Shown here: positions 7,419-15,449 of the stretch, in pieces
Layout: the number at the start of each line of letters is the position of its first letter
Position numbering within the stretch: the stretch's first letter is position 1
Source: an uncultured Lachnospiraceae bacterium
Lineage (GTDB): Bacteria > Bacillota > Clostridia > Lachnospirales > Lachnospiraceae
Length of the DNA stretch: 64,000 nucleotides
Assembly: GCA_910584585.1 (NCBI GenBank)
Contig: CAJUBP010000014.1
Location: 21,628 to 85,627 of the forward strand
Reading direction: 5' to 3'
The notes under the pieces: generated by a model
What the model was told of the DNA's origin: nothing
Seen by the model: only the letters and a program-made list of their open reading frames with translations
Database searches by the model: none
Translations under genes and position numbers: made by a program

Positions 7419-9446
7419 ATGTCGTTAGGAGGCATTTTACAGTATCAGACCAATACAGCGTCAAACACACAGACTCTGGGCAGCGTAAAAGAGACGATTG
7501 GGGCAAGGCCCGCAGCCCAGGCTCAGGAGCTGATGCCGGGAAAAGTGTTTGAAGGAATGGTGACAGACATCAAGAACGGCCAGGTAACATTGGGGTTAAG
7601 TGACGGAAGAACCATATCAGCCAGGATGGAGGCCGGAGTGAGTCTGGAAAAGGGCCAGCCCATGCTGTTTGAGGTGAAGGCAAATACAGGGGATCAGATT
7701 TCCATCCGTCCGGTTACCTTGGAAAGCGCTCAGAATCCTACATTGATGAAAGCCCTGGAGGCAGCGGGGTTAAAGGTAACGCCCCGGAATCTGTCCATGG
7801 TCAACGAGATGATGATGGAGCAGCTTCCCATTGACAAAAACAGTCTGATGCAGATGGCCCGGGCAGCGGCCAGTTTCCCAGAGGCAAATATGCAGACCAT
7901 GGCGCAGATGCAGAAGCTTGGAATTGCCATTACAGAAAATTCTCTGAATCAGTTTCAGAATTACCAGAACGGCCAGCAGGCAGTTTTGCCCCAGATGCAG
8001 GAATTGATGGAGGGGATTGCCAATCTTCCGGAACAATTATTTGGAAAAGAAGGAATCGGGCAGAATACCGTTTTTTCCGAGAATTTTACATTGGGAAACC
8101 CTGCGGCGGAAGGCGGCCAGAGTCCGGAAGTCGGGCAGATGCTGGGACTGCAGCGGCAGCTTCTTAGTATTCTTCTGGGAGGACAGGAAGCCGGAGCGGT
8201 TCAAGGCGCAGATCAGAAGGGCGAAGGACAGCCCGGCCAGATTCTCCCAAACGGCGGGGAGGGTAATCCAGACGGAACCCAGGCGGTTTTAAACGGAACC
8301 CAGGACGGTTCGGGGCTGCCGGATCAGCTTTTGCAGAACGGGGAAGCGGTGAATCAAAGTGGAGCCCAGAACGGGGAAGCGGTGAATCAAAGTGGAGCCC
8401 AGAACGGGGAAGCGGTGAATCAAAATGGAGTCCAAAGCGGGGAAGCGCTGGCACAGGCGGCAGAAACGGGAGAGCAGTCCCCGCAGACTGTTCAAACAGG
8501 AGGGCAGTCTGCCCAGGAGGCCCAGAATCAGACATTGCAGGAAGGAAACAAGGCGGCGGGAAATCAGTCCGGGCAGAATCCGGCGGCGGTTTCCGGCGGC
8601 AATCCGGAGCAGCAGAATCCCATAGATTCTGTTTTGAGCAGAGAACAGCAGAATAATCTGGCGAATATGCTGAAAGGATTTCCCGGCGCAGCGGGGAATG
8701 AACAGCTGCTGCCCCAGGGACAGCTGAATTCCAGCCTTTCTTCTGGAGAGATCCTGCAGCAGATTATGAAATCTTTGGAAAACAGCGGAACTCTCAGCGG
8801 AAGTGATGTGAAGAAGCTGTTTTCCTCTAAGGAATTTAAGGGCTTGATGAAGCAGGCCATGACAGAACAGTGGATGTTAAAGCCGGAGCAGCTGAGGGAA
8901 GAGGGCGCAGTGAAAGAGCTGTATCAGCGTTTGACCAGGCAGATGGCGCAGCTGCAGCAGGCCCTTTCCCAGGCGGGAAAAGAGGGTTCGGCTCTTGCCA
9001 GAACCGCCCAGTCTGTCCAGGGCAATCTGGAATTTATGAATCAGCTGAATCAGGCGTATACCTATGTGCAGCTTCCCTTGAAGCTGCGGCAGCAAAACGC
9101 TCACAGTGATCTGTATGTGTACACAAATAAGAAAAATCTCAGAGACAAAGAGGGAGCCCTGTCTGCCCTGCTACATTTGGATTTGGAGCATTTGGGTTCT
9201 ACCGATATCTATGTAAAAATGCACGGTTCCTCCATACAGACAGATTTTTACCTGGCGGACGATTTGTCTTTCCGCTTAATCGGGAATTTTACCGATCAGC
9301 TGGTGGAACGTCTCCGGGAGAAAGGCTACAGCTGTGAGGTAAAAGTGGAAAACCGGAAACTTCAGAAGAATTCCGTGCAGGATTTTCTGGAGCAGGAAAA
9401 ACCGGCAGGAAAGCTTCACCGGTATTCTTTTGATGTAAAAGCGTAA
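7419..9446 (+). CDS. ylqG: FliK-like flagellar hook-length control domain protein (YlqG type)
   Basis: Protein of 675 residues whose C-terminal domain (about residues 545-665, with LPLKLRQQNAHSDLYVYTNKK and a hydrophobic strand pattern) resembles the FliK C-terminal substrate-specificity domain. The middle is low-complexity and rich in Gln, Gly, Asn and Ala, with an 11-residue tandem repeat (QNGEAVNQSGA) near residues 306-340. The position after rnhB and before an FlhB-like gene equals that of ylqG-ylqH in Bacillus subtilis. No other flagellar genes are in the window, so the role, secretion or regulatory, is unknown. The FliK similarity is my reading and has not been searched. Confidence 0.72.
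   Translation: MSLGGILQYQTNTASNTQTLGSVKETIGARPAAQAQELMPGKVFEGMVTDIKNGQVTLGLSDGRTISARMEAGVSLEKGQPMLFEVKANTGDQISIRPVTLESAQNPTLMKALEAAGLKVTPRNLSMVNEMMMEQLPIDKNSLMQMARAAASFPEANMQTMAQMQKLGIAITENSLNQFQNYQNGQQAVLPQMQELMEGIANLPEQLFGKEGIGQNTVFSENFTLGNPAAEGGQSPEVGQMLGLQRQLLSILLGGQEAGAVQGADQKGEGQPGQILPNGGEGNPDGTQAVLNGTQDGSGLPDQLLQNGEAVNQSGAQNGEAVNQSGAQNGEAVNQNGVQSGEALAQAAETGEQSPQTVQTGGQSAQEAQNQTLQEGNKAAGNQSGQNPAAVSGGNPEQQNPIDSVLSREQQNNLANMLKGFPGAAGNEQLLPQGQLNSSLSSGEILQQIMKSLENSGTLSGSDVKKLFSSKEFKGLMKQAMTEQWMLKPEQLREEGAVKELYQRLTRQMAQLQQALSQAGKEGSALARTAQSVQGNLEFMNQLNQAYTYVQLPLKLRQQNAHSDLYVYTNKKNLRDKEGALSALLHLDLEHLGSTDIYVKMHGSSIQTDFYLADDLSFRLIGNFTDQLVERLREKGYSCEVKVENRKLQKNSVQDFLEQEKPAGKLHRYSFDVKA
8334..8450 (+). 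repeat. 33-bp in-frame tandem repeat inside ylqG
   Basis: Copies at 8334-8366, 8367-8399 and 8400-8432, with a degenerate fourth after that, each encode an 11-residue unit QNGEAVNQSGA. The first two are identical, which points to recent slippage or unequal exchange. The frame is kept. Confidence 0.92.
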
Positions 9447-9587
9447 CAATGCGCAGGGGCATGAAGAAAACTATCGTGAAAGCAGAAGGTTTCCGTTCAT
9501 GCTTCTAGCGTAACAATGTGCAGGGGCGCGAAGAAAACTATCGTGAAAGCGAAGGTTTCCGTTTGCGCTTCCTGCGTAACAATAAAA
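9441..9587 (+). repeat. 67-bp tandem repeat with hairpin arms between ylqG and ylqH
   Basis: The word GCGTAACAAT starts copies at 9441, 9508 and 9574 (spacing 67 and 66); the third copy is cut short. Each complete copy contains an inverted repeat, GCATGAA/TTCATGC in the first and GCGCGAA/TTTGCGC in the second, closed by AAAC/GTTT. The arms differ by compensatory changes between copies. The ylqG stop codon lies in the first copy. Confidence 0.85.
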
Positions 9588-9606
9588 AGGGGGCGTGAAG
9601 AAATCT

Positions 9607-9933
9607 ATGGCAGAAGCAAGATATAAGAATACACAGGAACTGGTAACCATGGAGACCCTGAAGGGACAGAGGCAGAAAACAGCTGTGGCGATTGCCTACA
9701 ATCCGGGGGAAACTGCCCCGAAGATTATCGCCACCGGAAAGGGGCATCTGGCCGAGAAGATTATCGAGAAGGCAAAGGAAGAGAATATTCCCTTTTACCG
9801 GGATGATAAACTGGCCAAGACTCTTTCCAAACTGGAAATCGGGGATATGATTCCGCCGGAGCTGTATGAAGTGGTGGCGGAAATACTGGTATTTGTGGAC
9901 GATATGGAACGGATGAGAGAGAAGCTGAAATAA
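9607..9933 (+). CDS. ylqH: FlhB-like protein, cytoplasmic domain only (FlhX/YlqH)
   Basis: Stand-alone homologue of the cytoplasmic C-terminal domain of FlhB, the export-switch protein of flagellar type III secretion. The sequence TAVAIAYNPGETAPKIIATGKG and the following LAEKIIEKAKEENIPFYRDD and IGDMIPPELYEVVAEILVFV align with FlhB after its autocleavage site. The N-terminal membrane part and the NPTH cleavage motif are absent. A GTG at 9595 also opens the frame, but AAGGGGG at 9587-9593 is too close to it; neither start is ideally spaced. It pairs with the FliK-like ylqG. Confidence 0.85.
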   Translation: MAEARYKNTQELVTMETLKGQRQKTAVAIAYNPGETAPKIIATGKGHLAEKIIEKAKEENIPFYRDDKLAKTLSKLEIGDMIPPELYEVVAEILVFVDDMERMREKLK

Positions 9934-10041
9934 ATATCCGCAGATTTATCAGAAAAAGAATTTGCGGATGAAAAAAGTCTGTTGATTCCTCAAAGAAAAG
10001 AAATTTGCGGATGAAGAACGGAATAAAAGGGGAGTATTACT
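9934..10041 (+). repeat. Short direct repeats between ylqH and yraN
   Basis: The 108-base gap holds two copies of AAATTTGCGGATGAA-like sequence, near 9957-9971 and 10000-10014, plus a partial ATCCGCAGATTTAT. It looks like another decayed tandem repeat of the kind common in this region. Confidence 0.55.
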
Positions 10042-10410
10042 TTGGCAAAACAGGAGAATAAAAACCGCAGCGTGGGCATGGCTTATGAGCAGCAGGCGGC
10101 AGAATATTTGGAAGAGCGGGGATATCAGATATTACACAGGAATTTCCACAGCCGGTACGGAGAAATTGATTTGGTGGCCAGGCAGGGAAGGACGCTGGTA
10201 TTCCTGGAAGTGAAATACCGAAAGGATGAAACAGGCGGCCATCCCTTAGAGGCGGTGGATTGGAGAAAACAGCGGCGGATCTGCAAAACGGCGCTTTATT
10301 ACTGTCTGCGCTGCGGATATGGGGAAACTATGCCCTGCCGCTTTGATGTGATCGGGATTCTTGGAGAAGAAATTATTCATGTGGAGGACGCGTTTGCTTT
10401 TCAGGGGTAG
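10042..10410 (+). CDS. YraN family endonuclease-like protein
   Basis: UPF0102/YraN protein of 122 residues with a PD-(D/E)XK nuclease-like core: the acidic residue in GEIDLVARQG (about residue 41) and the E-V-K of LVFLEVKYRKDE (near 54). The N-terminal part VGMAYEQQAAEYLEERGYQILHRNF is diagnostic. The start is TTG at 10042, supported by AGGGGAG seven bases upstream. The family is possibly linked to DNA uptake or repair; its activity is not established. It ends the conserved ribosomal-maturation region. Confidence 0.9.
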   Translation: MAKQENKNRSVGMAYEQQAAEYLEERGYQILHRNFHSRYGEIDLVARQGRTLVFLEVKYRKDETGGHPLEAVDWRKQRRICKTALYYCLRCGYGETMPCRFDVIGILGEEIIHVEDAFAFQG

Positions 10411-10555
10411 AGGGGACAGCTTATAATTGAATGGTAAAGGCATAACGGGTGCTGCATAATTTAAGAAATTCCTAATGCGGCAGAGAAATTGAAACAGCCG
10501 AGGAAACATCCGACGGCGGAGAAAGTGGAAGTGATAAGGGATGCTTTAAAGCATT
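10411..10555 (+). other. Start of an AT-rich accessory island with a coding-like remnant
   Basis: A frame of about 33 codons, open up to a stop at 10567-10569, reads like the end of a helical protein (LKQPRKHPTAEKVEVIRDAL). It has no clear start or ribosome site and runs into the next gene, so it may be the remnant of a truncated gene at the island edge. This is weak evidence. Confidence 0.3.
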
Positions 10556-11008
10556 TTGAAGAGATATAAATATGTATCTATATATGAATCAGCGAATGTT
10601 ATTTTGATTGATTCCAGGCTGTTTGAAAACGATAGCATAAAATGCAAAGGGAAATTTTCGGGAGAAGAGTTTAGAATGATATTGAGAAAAGTATTCCCTT
10701 TTATAGAGGTATTAGTAATTTCTCAGAATGGAGAAAATAAGGATTTTGAAATTATCCCAAAGTATAGGAGTGGAAGTTCAGAGACATCAAAAGAATACTA
10801 TGAACGGGTGTTAAAAAATAAAATAGATGAAAGTATAAAGAAAGTAATTACATTTCGAAATATTTCGAAAAAGCTGGAGAACAATAAAGGGATTGAAAAA
10901 TTTTTAGTTGAAAAGGCGGTAGATTCTTTAAACGGAATAAATGATTATGAAGATTTGTCTAAAGAAGATATTGATAAATTGATTGCTGCTTTCCAAAGCA
11001 TGGAGTAG
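10556..11008 (+). CDS. Hypothetical protein, AT-rich island
   Basis: Protein of 150 residues that I do not recognise. It starts MKRYKYVSIYESANVILIDS, has an alternating strand/helix pattern and ends in a charged helix (DLSKEDIDKLIAAFQSME). There is no signal peptide or membrane segment. The start must be TTG 10556, since a stop lies three codons upstream and no in-frame ATG occurs before residue 41. Base composition is clearly more AT-rich than the flanking yraN and pgeF genes, which suggests acquired DNA. Eleven bases separate its stop from the next start. Confidence 0.6.
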   Translation: MKRYKYVSIYESANVILIDSRLFENDSIKCKGKFSGEEFRMILRKVFPFIEVLVISQNGENKDFEIIPKYRSGSSETSKEYYERVLKNKIDESIKKVITFRNISKKLENNKGIEKFLVEKAVDSLNGINDYEDLSKEDIDKLIAAFQSME

Positions 11009-11019
11009 GAGTGTGTGAT

Positions 11020-11289
11020 ATGGCAAGAGATAAAGATTATTATATTCGGATTTGCGATACATATCAGGATGATAAATTCATACAACAATTTTATGAAAGT
11101 CTTCATTTGGGATATGAGACAAGGCGTTTAGATTACTTGGTATTACAACTTGAGGGCAAGTACCAAGTTGAAAAAGATGAGAAGCATAAGAACAAATTGG
11201 GTGAAAGTCTCAGCATTTTATTGAAGAAAAGAAATCGTATGACAGTTGTTATTATGATGACCCAACAGCGGTTATTCAAAACTGGATGA
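11020..11289 (+). CDS. Hypothetical protein, possibly chimeric at its C-terminus
   Basis: Unrecognised protein. The first 60 or so residues (MARDKDYYIRICDTYQDDKF onward) are plausible coding sequence, with AGGAG eight bases before ATG 11020; a GTG at 11011 is a poorer start. From about 11205 the same DNA encodes, in another frame, a recognisable KilA-N fragment, so the last 25-30 residues here are probably an out-of-frame read of that remnant and the original gene is broken. Confidence 0.45.
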   Translation: MARDKDYYIRICDTYQDDKFIQQFYESLHLGYETRRLDYLVLQLEGKYQVEKDEKHKNKLGESLSILLKKRNRMTVVIMMTQQRLFKTG

Positions 11290-11436
11290 GAAACCGAGAT
11301 GTGATTGAATTTCTGGGATTATGGAGCGAATGCATTTACAATGTCACCGAAGAAATGGATAGAAGCGACGGCTGCGATGAGAGCAAGGCAACTTGTGAGG
11401 AAATTAAAGATGTGTTATCGTCATTTCTTCGTATAA
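11205..11436 (+). pseudogene. Decayed KilA-N domain gene
   Basis: Two frames together read like a KilA-N domain, a DNA-binding module common in phages and accessory islands. Frame one (11205-11348) gives DDPTAVIQNWMRNRDVIEFL followed by GLW. Frame two (11338-11436) gives TMSPKKWIEATAAMRA, matching the later KilA-N strand, and then loses similarity. The middle of the domain is deleted, the frame shifts once and the C-terminus is gone. No intact copy is in the window. Confidence 0.65.
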
Positions 11437-11458
11437 TGAAGCCAAGGAAGGAGCAGAA

Positions 11459-12331
11459 ATGGAAGATACTGCAATAAAGTTTCAGGGAACGGCTGGAAAG
11501 GAGCCGATGCCGGCGCTGCGGCAGAGGGAGACGGAAGAAGGGCCGTTTCCATATCTGTATTTTCCGTTATTGGAACATACAGGCATGGTAAAGCATTGCT
11601 TTACCACCAGAATGGGCGGAGTGAGTCAGGGGTATTTTGAAAGCCTGAACTTAAGTTTTGCAAGGGGAGACCAGGAAGAGGCGGTAAGAGAGAATTTCCG
11701 CCGAGTGTCCCTTGCCCTGGGAACAGATTATGGGAACTTTGTGTTTACGGACCAGACCCACACGGCCAATGTAAAACGGGTGGACCAAACAGACGCAGGA
11801 AAAGGGATCACCAGGAAAAAGGATTATTCCGATATAGACGGCCTGATTACCAATGAGCCAGGACTGGTATTGTCTGCCTTTTACGCGGACTGTGTGCCCC
11901 TTTATTTCGTGGATCCCATACATCGGGCCATCGGGCTGTCCCATTCCGGATGGCGGGGAACTGCGGGACGCATGGGGAGAGAAACACTCCTCGCCATGAA
12001 AAAGGAATTTCAGACAGAGCCAAAAGATGTACTCTGTGCCATTGGGCCCTCTATTTGCCAGGGCTGTTACGAAGTCAGCGAAGATGTGGCGGCACAATTT
12101 CAGCGGGAATTCCCCGGGCATGAAGAGGAACTTCTGCAAAATAAGGGCAATGGAAAATATCAGCTTGATCTGTGGCGGGCCAACGAAATTGTTCTGTTGG
12201 AGGCCGGCGTGAAGGGGGAGCATCTGGCAGTGACCAATATTTGTACCTGCTGCAACAGCAAGCTATTGTTTTCCCACCGCGCCAGCCACGGAAAGCGGGG
12301 AAATTTAGGAGCATTCTTATGCTTGCTGTGA
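11459..12331 (+). CDS. pgeF: Peptidoglycan editing factor PgeF (laccase-domain, YfiH family)
   Basis: Multicopper-oxidase-like fold protein of the DUF152 family, which hydrolyses wrongly incorporated L-Ser-containing peptidoglycan precursors and also has purine nucleoside activity in some homologues. Metal-site segments are visible: DQTHTANV near residue 100, ADCVPLYFVD near 143 and LSHSGWRGTAGRM near 160; the C-terminal NICTCC motif is near 261. ATG 11459 follows AAGGAG at good distance. Its 290 residues include a short N-terminal extension. The 5' end overlaps the island remnant by 19 bases. Confidence 0.9.
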   Translation: MEDTAIKFQGTAGKEPMPALRQRETEEGPFPYLYFPLLEHTGMVKHCFTTRMGGVSQGYFESLNLSFARGDQEEAVRENFRRVSLALGTDYGNFVFTDQTHTANVKRVDQTDAGKGITRKKDYSDIDGLITNEPGLVLSAFYADCVPLYFVDPIHRAIGLSHSGWRGTAGRMGRETLLAMKKEFQTEPKDVLCAIGPSICQGCYEVSEDVAAQFQREFPGHEEELLQNKGNGKYQLDLWRANEIVLLEAGVKGEHLAVTNICTCCNSKLLFSHRASHGKRGNLGAFLCLL

Positions 12332-12372
12332 AAGCGAAAGCTTACATGATAATATGTTAGGAGAAAAAAACG

Positions 12373-13404
12373 ATGGATAAGATTATGGAATATATTTTAG
12401 AGCAAACAAAACAGTTACTGGCCATTGACAGCCCCACCGGATATACAAAAGAGGCTTCTGATTATCTGATGCAGGAATACCGTGCTTTGGGCTATCAGCC
12501 GGCGGAAACCGTAAAAGGCGGCGTCCTGGTGGATTTAGGCGGTCCAGAGGGGGAAAACGCCCTTTTGCTGGAAGCTCATCTGGATACCCTGGGGGCCATG
12601 GTGCGGGAGATAAAAGAAAACGGAAGACTGAAAGTGTCGCCCCTTGGCGGCTTAAACCCATGCAATACGGAGGCAGAAAACTGCAGGGTGATTACACGGC
12701 TGAACGGAATCTATGAAGGTACCTTCCAGTTGGAAAATGCGTCTATCCACGTAAACGATCATTATGACGAGACAAAACGCAGTTTTGACACCATGGAAGT
12801 GGTACTGGATGAAAAAGTGAATTCCAAAGATGAGGTGAAAAAGCTGGGAATTATGGTGGGGGATATTGTGGCTTTTGAACCCCGGACTGTCATAACCAAG
12901 CAGGGATATATTAAGAGCCGTTTTCTGGACGACAAGCTGAGCGTGGGAATATTCCTCGGATTTGCAAAATATCTGAAAGAAGAAAATATCGGGCTGAAAC
13001 GGAAGGTTTACCAGCATGCCACTGTATTTGAAGAAGTAGGCCACGGTGCCTGCGGCACGGTTCCCAAGGGCGTATCAGAGATTCTTTCTGTGGATATGGG
13101 ATGTGTGGGACAGGGATTGGACTGTACAGAACATCAGGTATCCATCTGCGCCAAAGACAGCGTGGGGCCGTACCACTATCAGGTGGTCACGGATTTGGTG
13201 AAAGCGGCAAAAGAGCATGACATTGATTTTGCCCTGGACATCTATCCTCACTACGGCTCTGACGCGGACGCGGCCCTGGAAGCCGGATATGACTGCAGGC
13301 ACGGGCTGATCGGCCCAGGAGTGTACGCTTCCCATGGATATGAGAGGGCTCATGTGGACGGGGTGAAAGCGGCGCTGGAACTGTTGAAGGCGTACGTGCT
13401 GTAG
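12373..13404 (+). CDS. M42 family metallopeptidase (glutamyl/deblocking aminopeptidase type)
   Basis: Cytoplasmic dinuclear zinc/cobalt aminopeptidase of the M42 family. Metal and catalytic residues are visible in order: LLEAHLDTLGAMV (His and Asp near residue 65), RFLDDKLSVG (bridging Asp near 178), FEEVGHGA (catalytic and metal Glu near 217), LSVDMGCVGQ (Asp near 240) and YASHGYERAH (His near 319). Its 343 residues are normal. It follows pgeF after 41 bases and is probably in the same transcript. A GC hairpin terminator follows at 13480. Confidence 0.92.
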   Translation: MDKIMEYILEQTKQLLAIDSPTGYTKEASDYLMQEYRALGYQPAETVKGGVLVDLGGPEGENALLLEAHLDTLGAMVREIKENGRLKVSPLGGLNPCNTEAENCRVITRLNGIYEGTFQLENASIHVNDHYDETKRSFDTMEVVLDEKVNSKDEVKKLGIMVGDIVAFEPRTVITKQGYIKSRFLDDKLSVGIFLGFAKYLKEENIGLKRKVYQHATVFEEVGHGACGTVPKGVSEILSVDMGCVGQGLDCTEHQVSICAKDSVGPYHYQVVTDLVKAAKEHDIDFALDIYPHYGSDADAALEAGYDCRHGLIGPGVYASHGYERAHVDGVKAALELLKAYVL

Positions 13405-13410
13405 TACTGC

Positions 13411-13470
13411 AGCGAACGTTTTATATTAAGATACGAAGGTCAAGGCAGGATGGCCCTTTGACACGCAAAC
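13411..13470 (+). repeat. R2-type repeat (diverged copy)
   Basis: The stretch GCGAACGTTTTATATTAAGA followed by TACGAAGG resembles the R2 core at 53133 and 50808, and is followed, as there, by an inverted repeat around a CAGGATGGCCCTT sequence (GTCAAGG against CCTTTGAC). It lies between the M42 stop and its terminator. Confidence 0.5.
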
Positions 13471-13479
13471 TGGTATGAA

Positions 13480-13526
13480 ACAGGGCTGTTTGGAAATATA
13501 TCTGTCCAGACAGCCCTGTCTTTATT
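13480..13526. terminator. Bidirectional terminator between convergent genes
   Basis: ACAGGGCTGT (13480-13489) pairs with ACAGCCCTGT (13510-13519), with further pairing of TTTGGA/TCCAGA inside, followed by CTTTATTATT. The + strand M42 gene and the - strand ABC-F gene converge here. Confidence 0.78.
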
Positions 13527-13583
13527 ATTAATTTCCTGGCAGAATGTACTTGCCGCTTCCCTGACATTCATTCCACAGAAGTC

Positions 13584-15224
13584 TTAATCATCCTCCTCCT
13601 GAGCATTGCTGGTGGAGTACACCTGCCGTTTCCTTGCCATCTCATCGCTTTCCAGATATTCATCATAAGTGGTAATCTTATCAATCATGCTTCCGTTGGG
13701 CAGGAACTCAATAATCCGGTTTGCCGTGGTCTGCACCACCTGATGGTCTCTGGAAGCGAATAAAATCACGCCTGAGAACTTCATCAAACCGTTGTTTAAG
13801 GCGGTGATGGATTCCATATCCAGGTGGTCGGTAGGCTCATCCAGAATCAGGACATTTGCCCCGGTGATCATCATGCGGGACAGAAGGACCCGCACTTTTT
13901 CCCCGCCGGAGAGCACCTTCATTTTCTTTACGCCGTCGTCTCCGGCAAACAGCATTCTTCCCAGAAAGCCCCGGACGTAAGTTGCGTCTTTGATCTCAGA
14001 AAACTGAGTCAGCCATTCCACAATCTGCAAATCGTTGTCAAAGATTGCCGTGTTGTCTTTGGGGAAATAAGACTGGCTGGTGGTAACGCCCCATTTGTAA
14101 TTGCCCTCGTCCGGCTCCAGTTCTCCTGCAAGGATTTGGAACAGGGTGGTTTTTGCAAGCTCGTTGCTTCCCACGAAAGCGATTTTGTCGTCATGGCCTA
14201 CAATGAAAGAAATATTGTCCAGTACTTTTACGCCGTCGATGGTTTTGCTTAAATTCTCCACAGTAAGCACTTCATTGCCGATTTCCCGGTTGGGACGGAA
14301 ATCAATGTAGGGATATTTCCGGCTGGAGGGCTTGATTTCATCTAACTGTATTTTCTCCAGGGCTTTCTTTCTGGAGGTTGCCTGTTTGGACTTGGAGGCG
14401 TTGGCGGAGAAACGGGAAATGAATTCCTGCAGTTCCTTGATTTTCTCTTCCTTCTTCTTATTGGCCTCTTTCATCTGCTTAATCAAAAGCTGGCTGGACT
14501 CATACCAGAAGTCGTAATTGCCGGCGTAAAGCTGGATTTTGGCATAGTCGATGTCAGCGGTATGGGTGCAGACCTTATTCAGGAAATACCGGTCATGGGA
14601 GACTACAATCACCGTGTTGTCAAAGTTGATCAAAAATTCCTCCAGCCATGCAATGGCGTCTAAGTCCAGGTGGTTGGTGGGCTCGTCTAAGAGCAGAATA
14701 TCCGGATTGCCGAACAATGCCTGTGCCAGCAGAATCTTCACTTTCAGTTCGCCGGTCAGGTCTTTCATCAAAGAATAGTGGAATTCTGTATCAATGCCCA
14801 GGCCGTTTAGCAGCTGCGCTGCGTCTGATTCCGCGTTCCAGCCGTCCATTTCCGCGAATTCCGCCTCCAGTTCGCTGGCGCGGATTCCGTCTTTGTCGGT
14901 GAAATCTTCTTTCATATAGATGGCGTCTTTTTCTTTCATAATGTCGTACAGCCGCTGATTTCCCATAATGACAGTGTCCAGCGCAGAAAATTCATCATAT
15001 TTAAAGTGATCCTGCTGCAAAAATGAGAGGCGCTGTCCCGGGGTGATAAACACGTCGCCTTTGGTGGGCTCCAGCTGTCCGTTTAAAATTTTGAGGAAAG
15101 TGGATTTGCCGGCGCCGTTGGCCCCGATAAGGCCGTAGCAGTTTCCTTCCGTGAATTTGATGTTTACATCTTCAAATAAAGCTTTTTTTCCGATTCTTAA
15201 TGTTACATTATTTGCACTAATCAT
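13584..15224 (-). CDS. ABC-F family ATPase (YkpA/YbiT type)
   Basis: Soluble protein with two ATP-binding cassettes and no membrane part, of the ABC-F group that acts on ribosomes. NBD1 has a good Walker A (GANGAGKST near residue 35) and LLLDEPTNHLD, but its signature reads LTGELKVK instead of LSGGQ. The linker (about 235-300) is charged and helical. NBD2 has LSGGEKVRVLLSR and LILDEPTDHLD, but its Walker A is GSNELAKTT (Ala before Lys) and the switch is SRDH rather than SHDH. I believe similar changes occur across YkpA-like proteins. GAGGA precedes the ATG. It is transcribed alone. Confidence 0.9.
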   Translation of the reverse strand: MISANNVTLRIGKKALFEDVNIKFTEGNCYGLIGANGAGKSTFLKILNGQLEPTKGDVFITPGQRLSFLQQDHFKYDEFSALDTVIMGNQRLYDIMKEKDAIYMKEDFTDKDGIRASELEAEFAEMDGWNAESDAAQLLNGLGIDTEFHYSLMKDLTGELKVKILLAQALFGNPDILLLDEPTNHLDLDAIAWLEEFLINFDNTVIVVSHDRYFLNKVCTHTADIDYAKIQLYAGNYDFWYESSQLLIKQMKEANKKKEEKIKELQEFISRFSANASKSKQATSRKKALEKIQLDEIKPSSRKYPYIDFRPNREIGNEVLTVENLSKTIDGVKVLDNISFIVGHDDKIAFVGSNELAKTTLFQILAGELEPDEGNYKWGVTTSQSYFPKDNTAIFDNDLQIVEWLTQFSEIKDATYVRGFLGRMLFAGDDGVKKMKVLSGGEKVRVLLSRMMITGANVLILDEPTDHLDMESITALNNGLMKFSGVILFASRDHQVVQTTANRIIEFLPNGSMIDKITTYDEYLESDEMARKRQVYSTSNAQEEDD

Positions 15225-15348
15225 ATTAAAGTCCTCATATTTTCTGAATTTCTTCCTGTTTGCCCAGGTCTTTTGCCCTTGCCTATCTATTATACATAAA
15301 ATTGCGGCCTTTTCAAGGAAAAGTTATTGTTTTCCGGTCAAAAATTCA

Positions 15349-15377
15349 TTGAAAATAAGTTTGTAATTTGATATGAT
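15349..15377 (+). promoter_or_regulatory. Sigma-A promoter for the EAL gene
   Basis: TTGAAA (15349-15354) and TATGAT (15372-15377) lie 17 bases apart, about 75 bases before the coding start, in the divergent region between the ABC-F gene and the EAL gene. Confidence 0.7.
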
Positions 15378-15449
15378 AGAAAATAATGGAATTACTGTAA
15401 ACAGCGAAAATAGGAACCATACAGGGCAGATTAAATGGGGAATGTTTTT

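Noticed and set aside
8164..8535. Minus-strand proline-rich frames opposite ylqG
   Set aside because: They mirror the in-frame 33-bp repeat and the biased codon use of ylqG; no start context.
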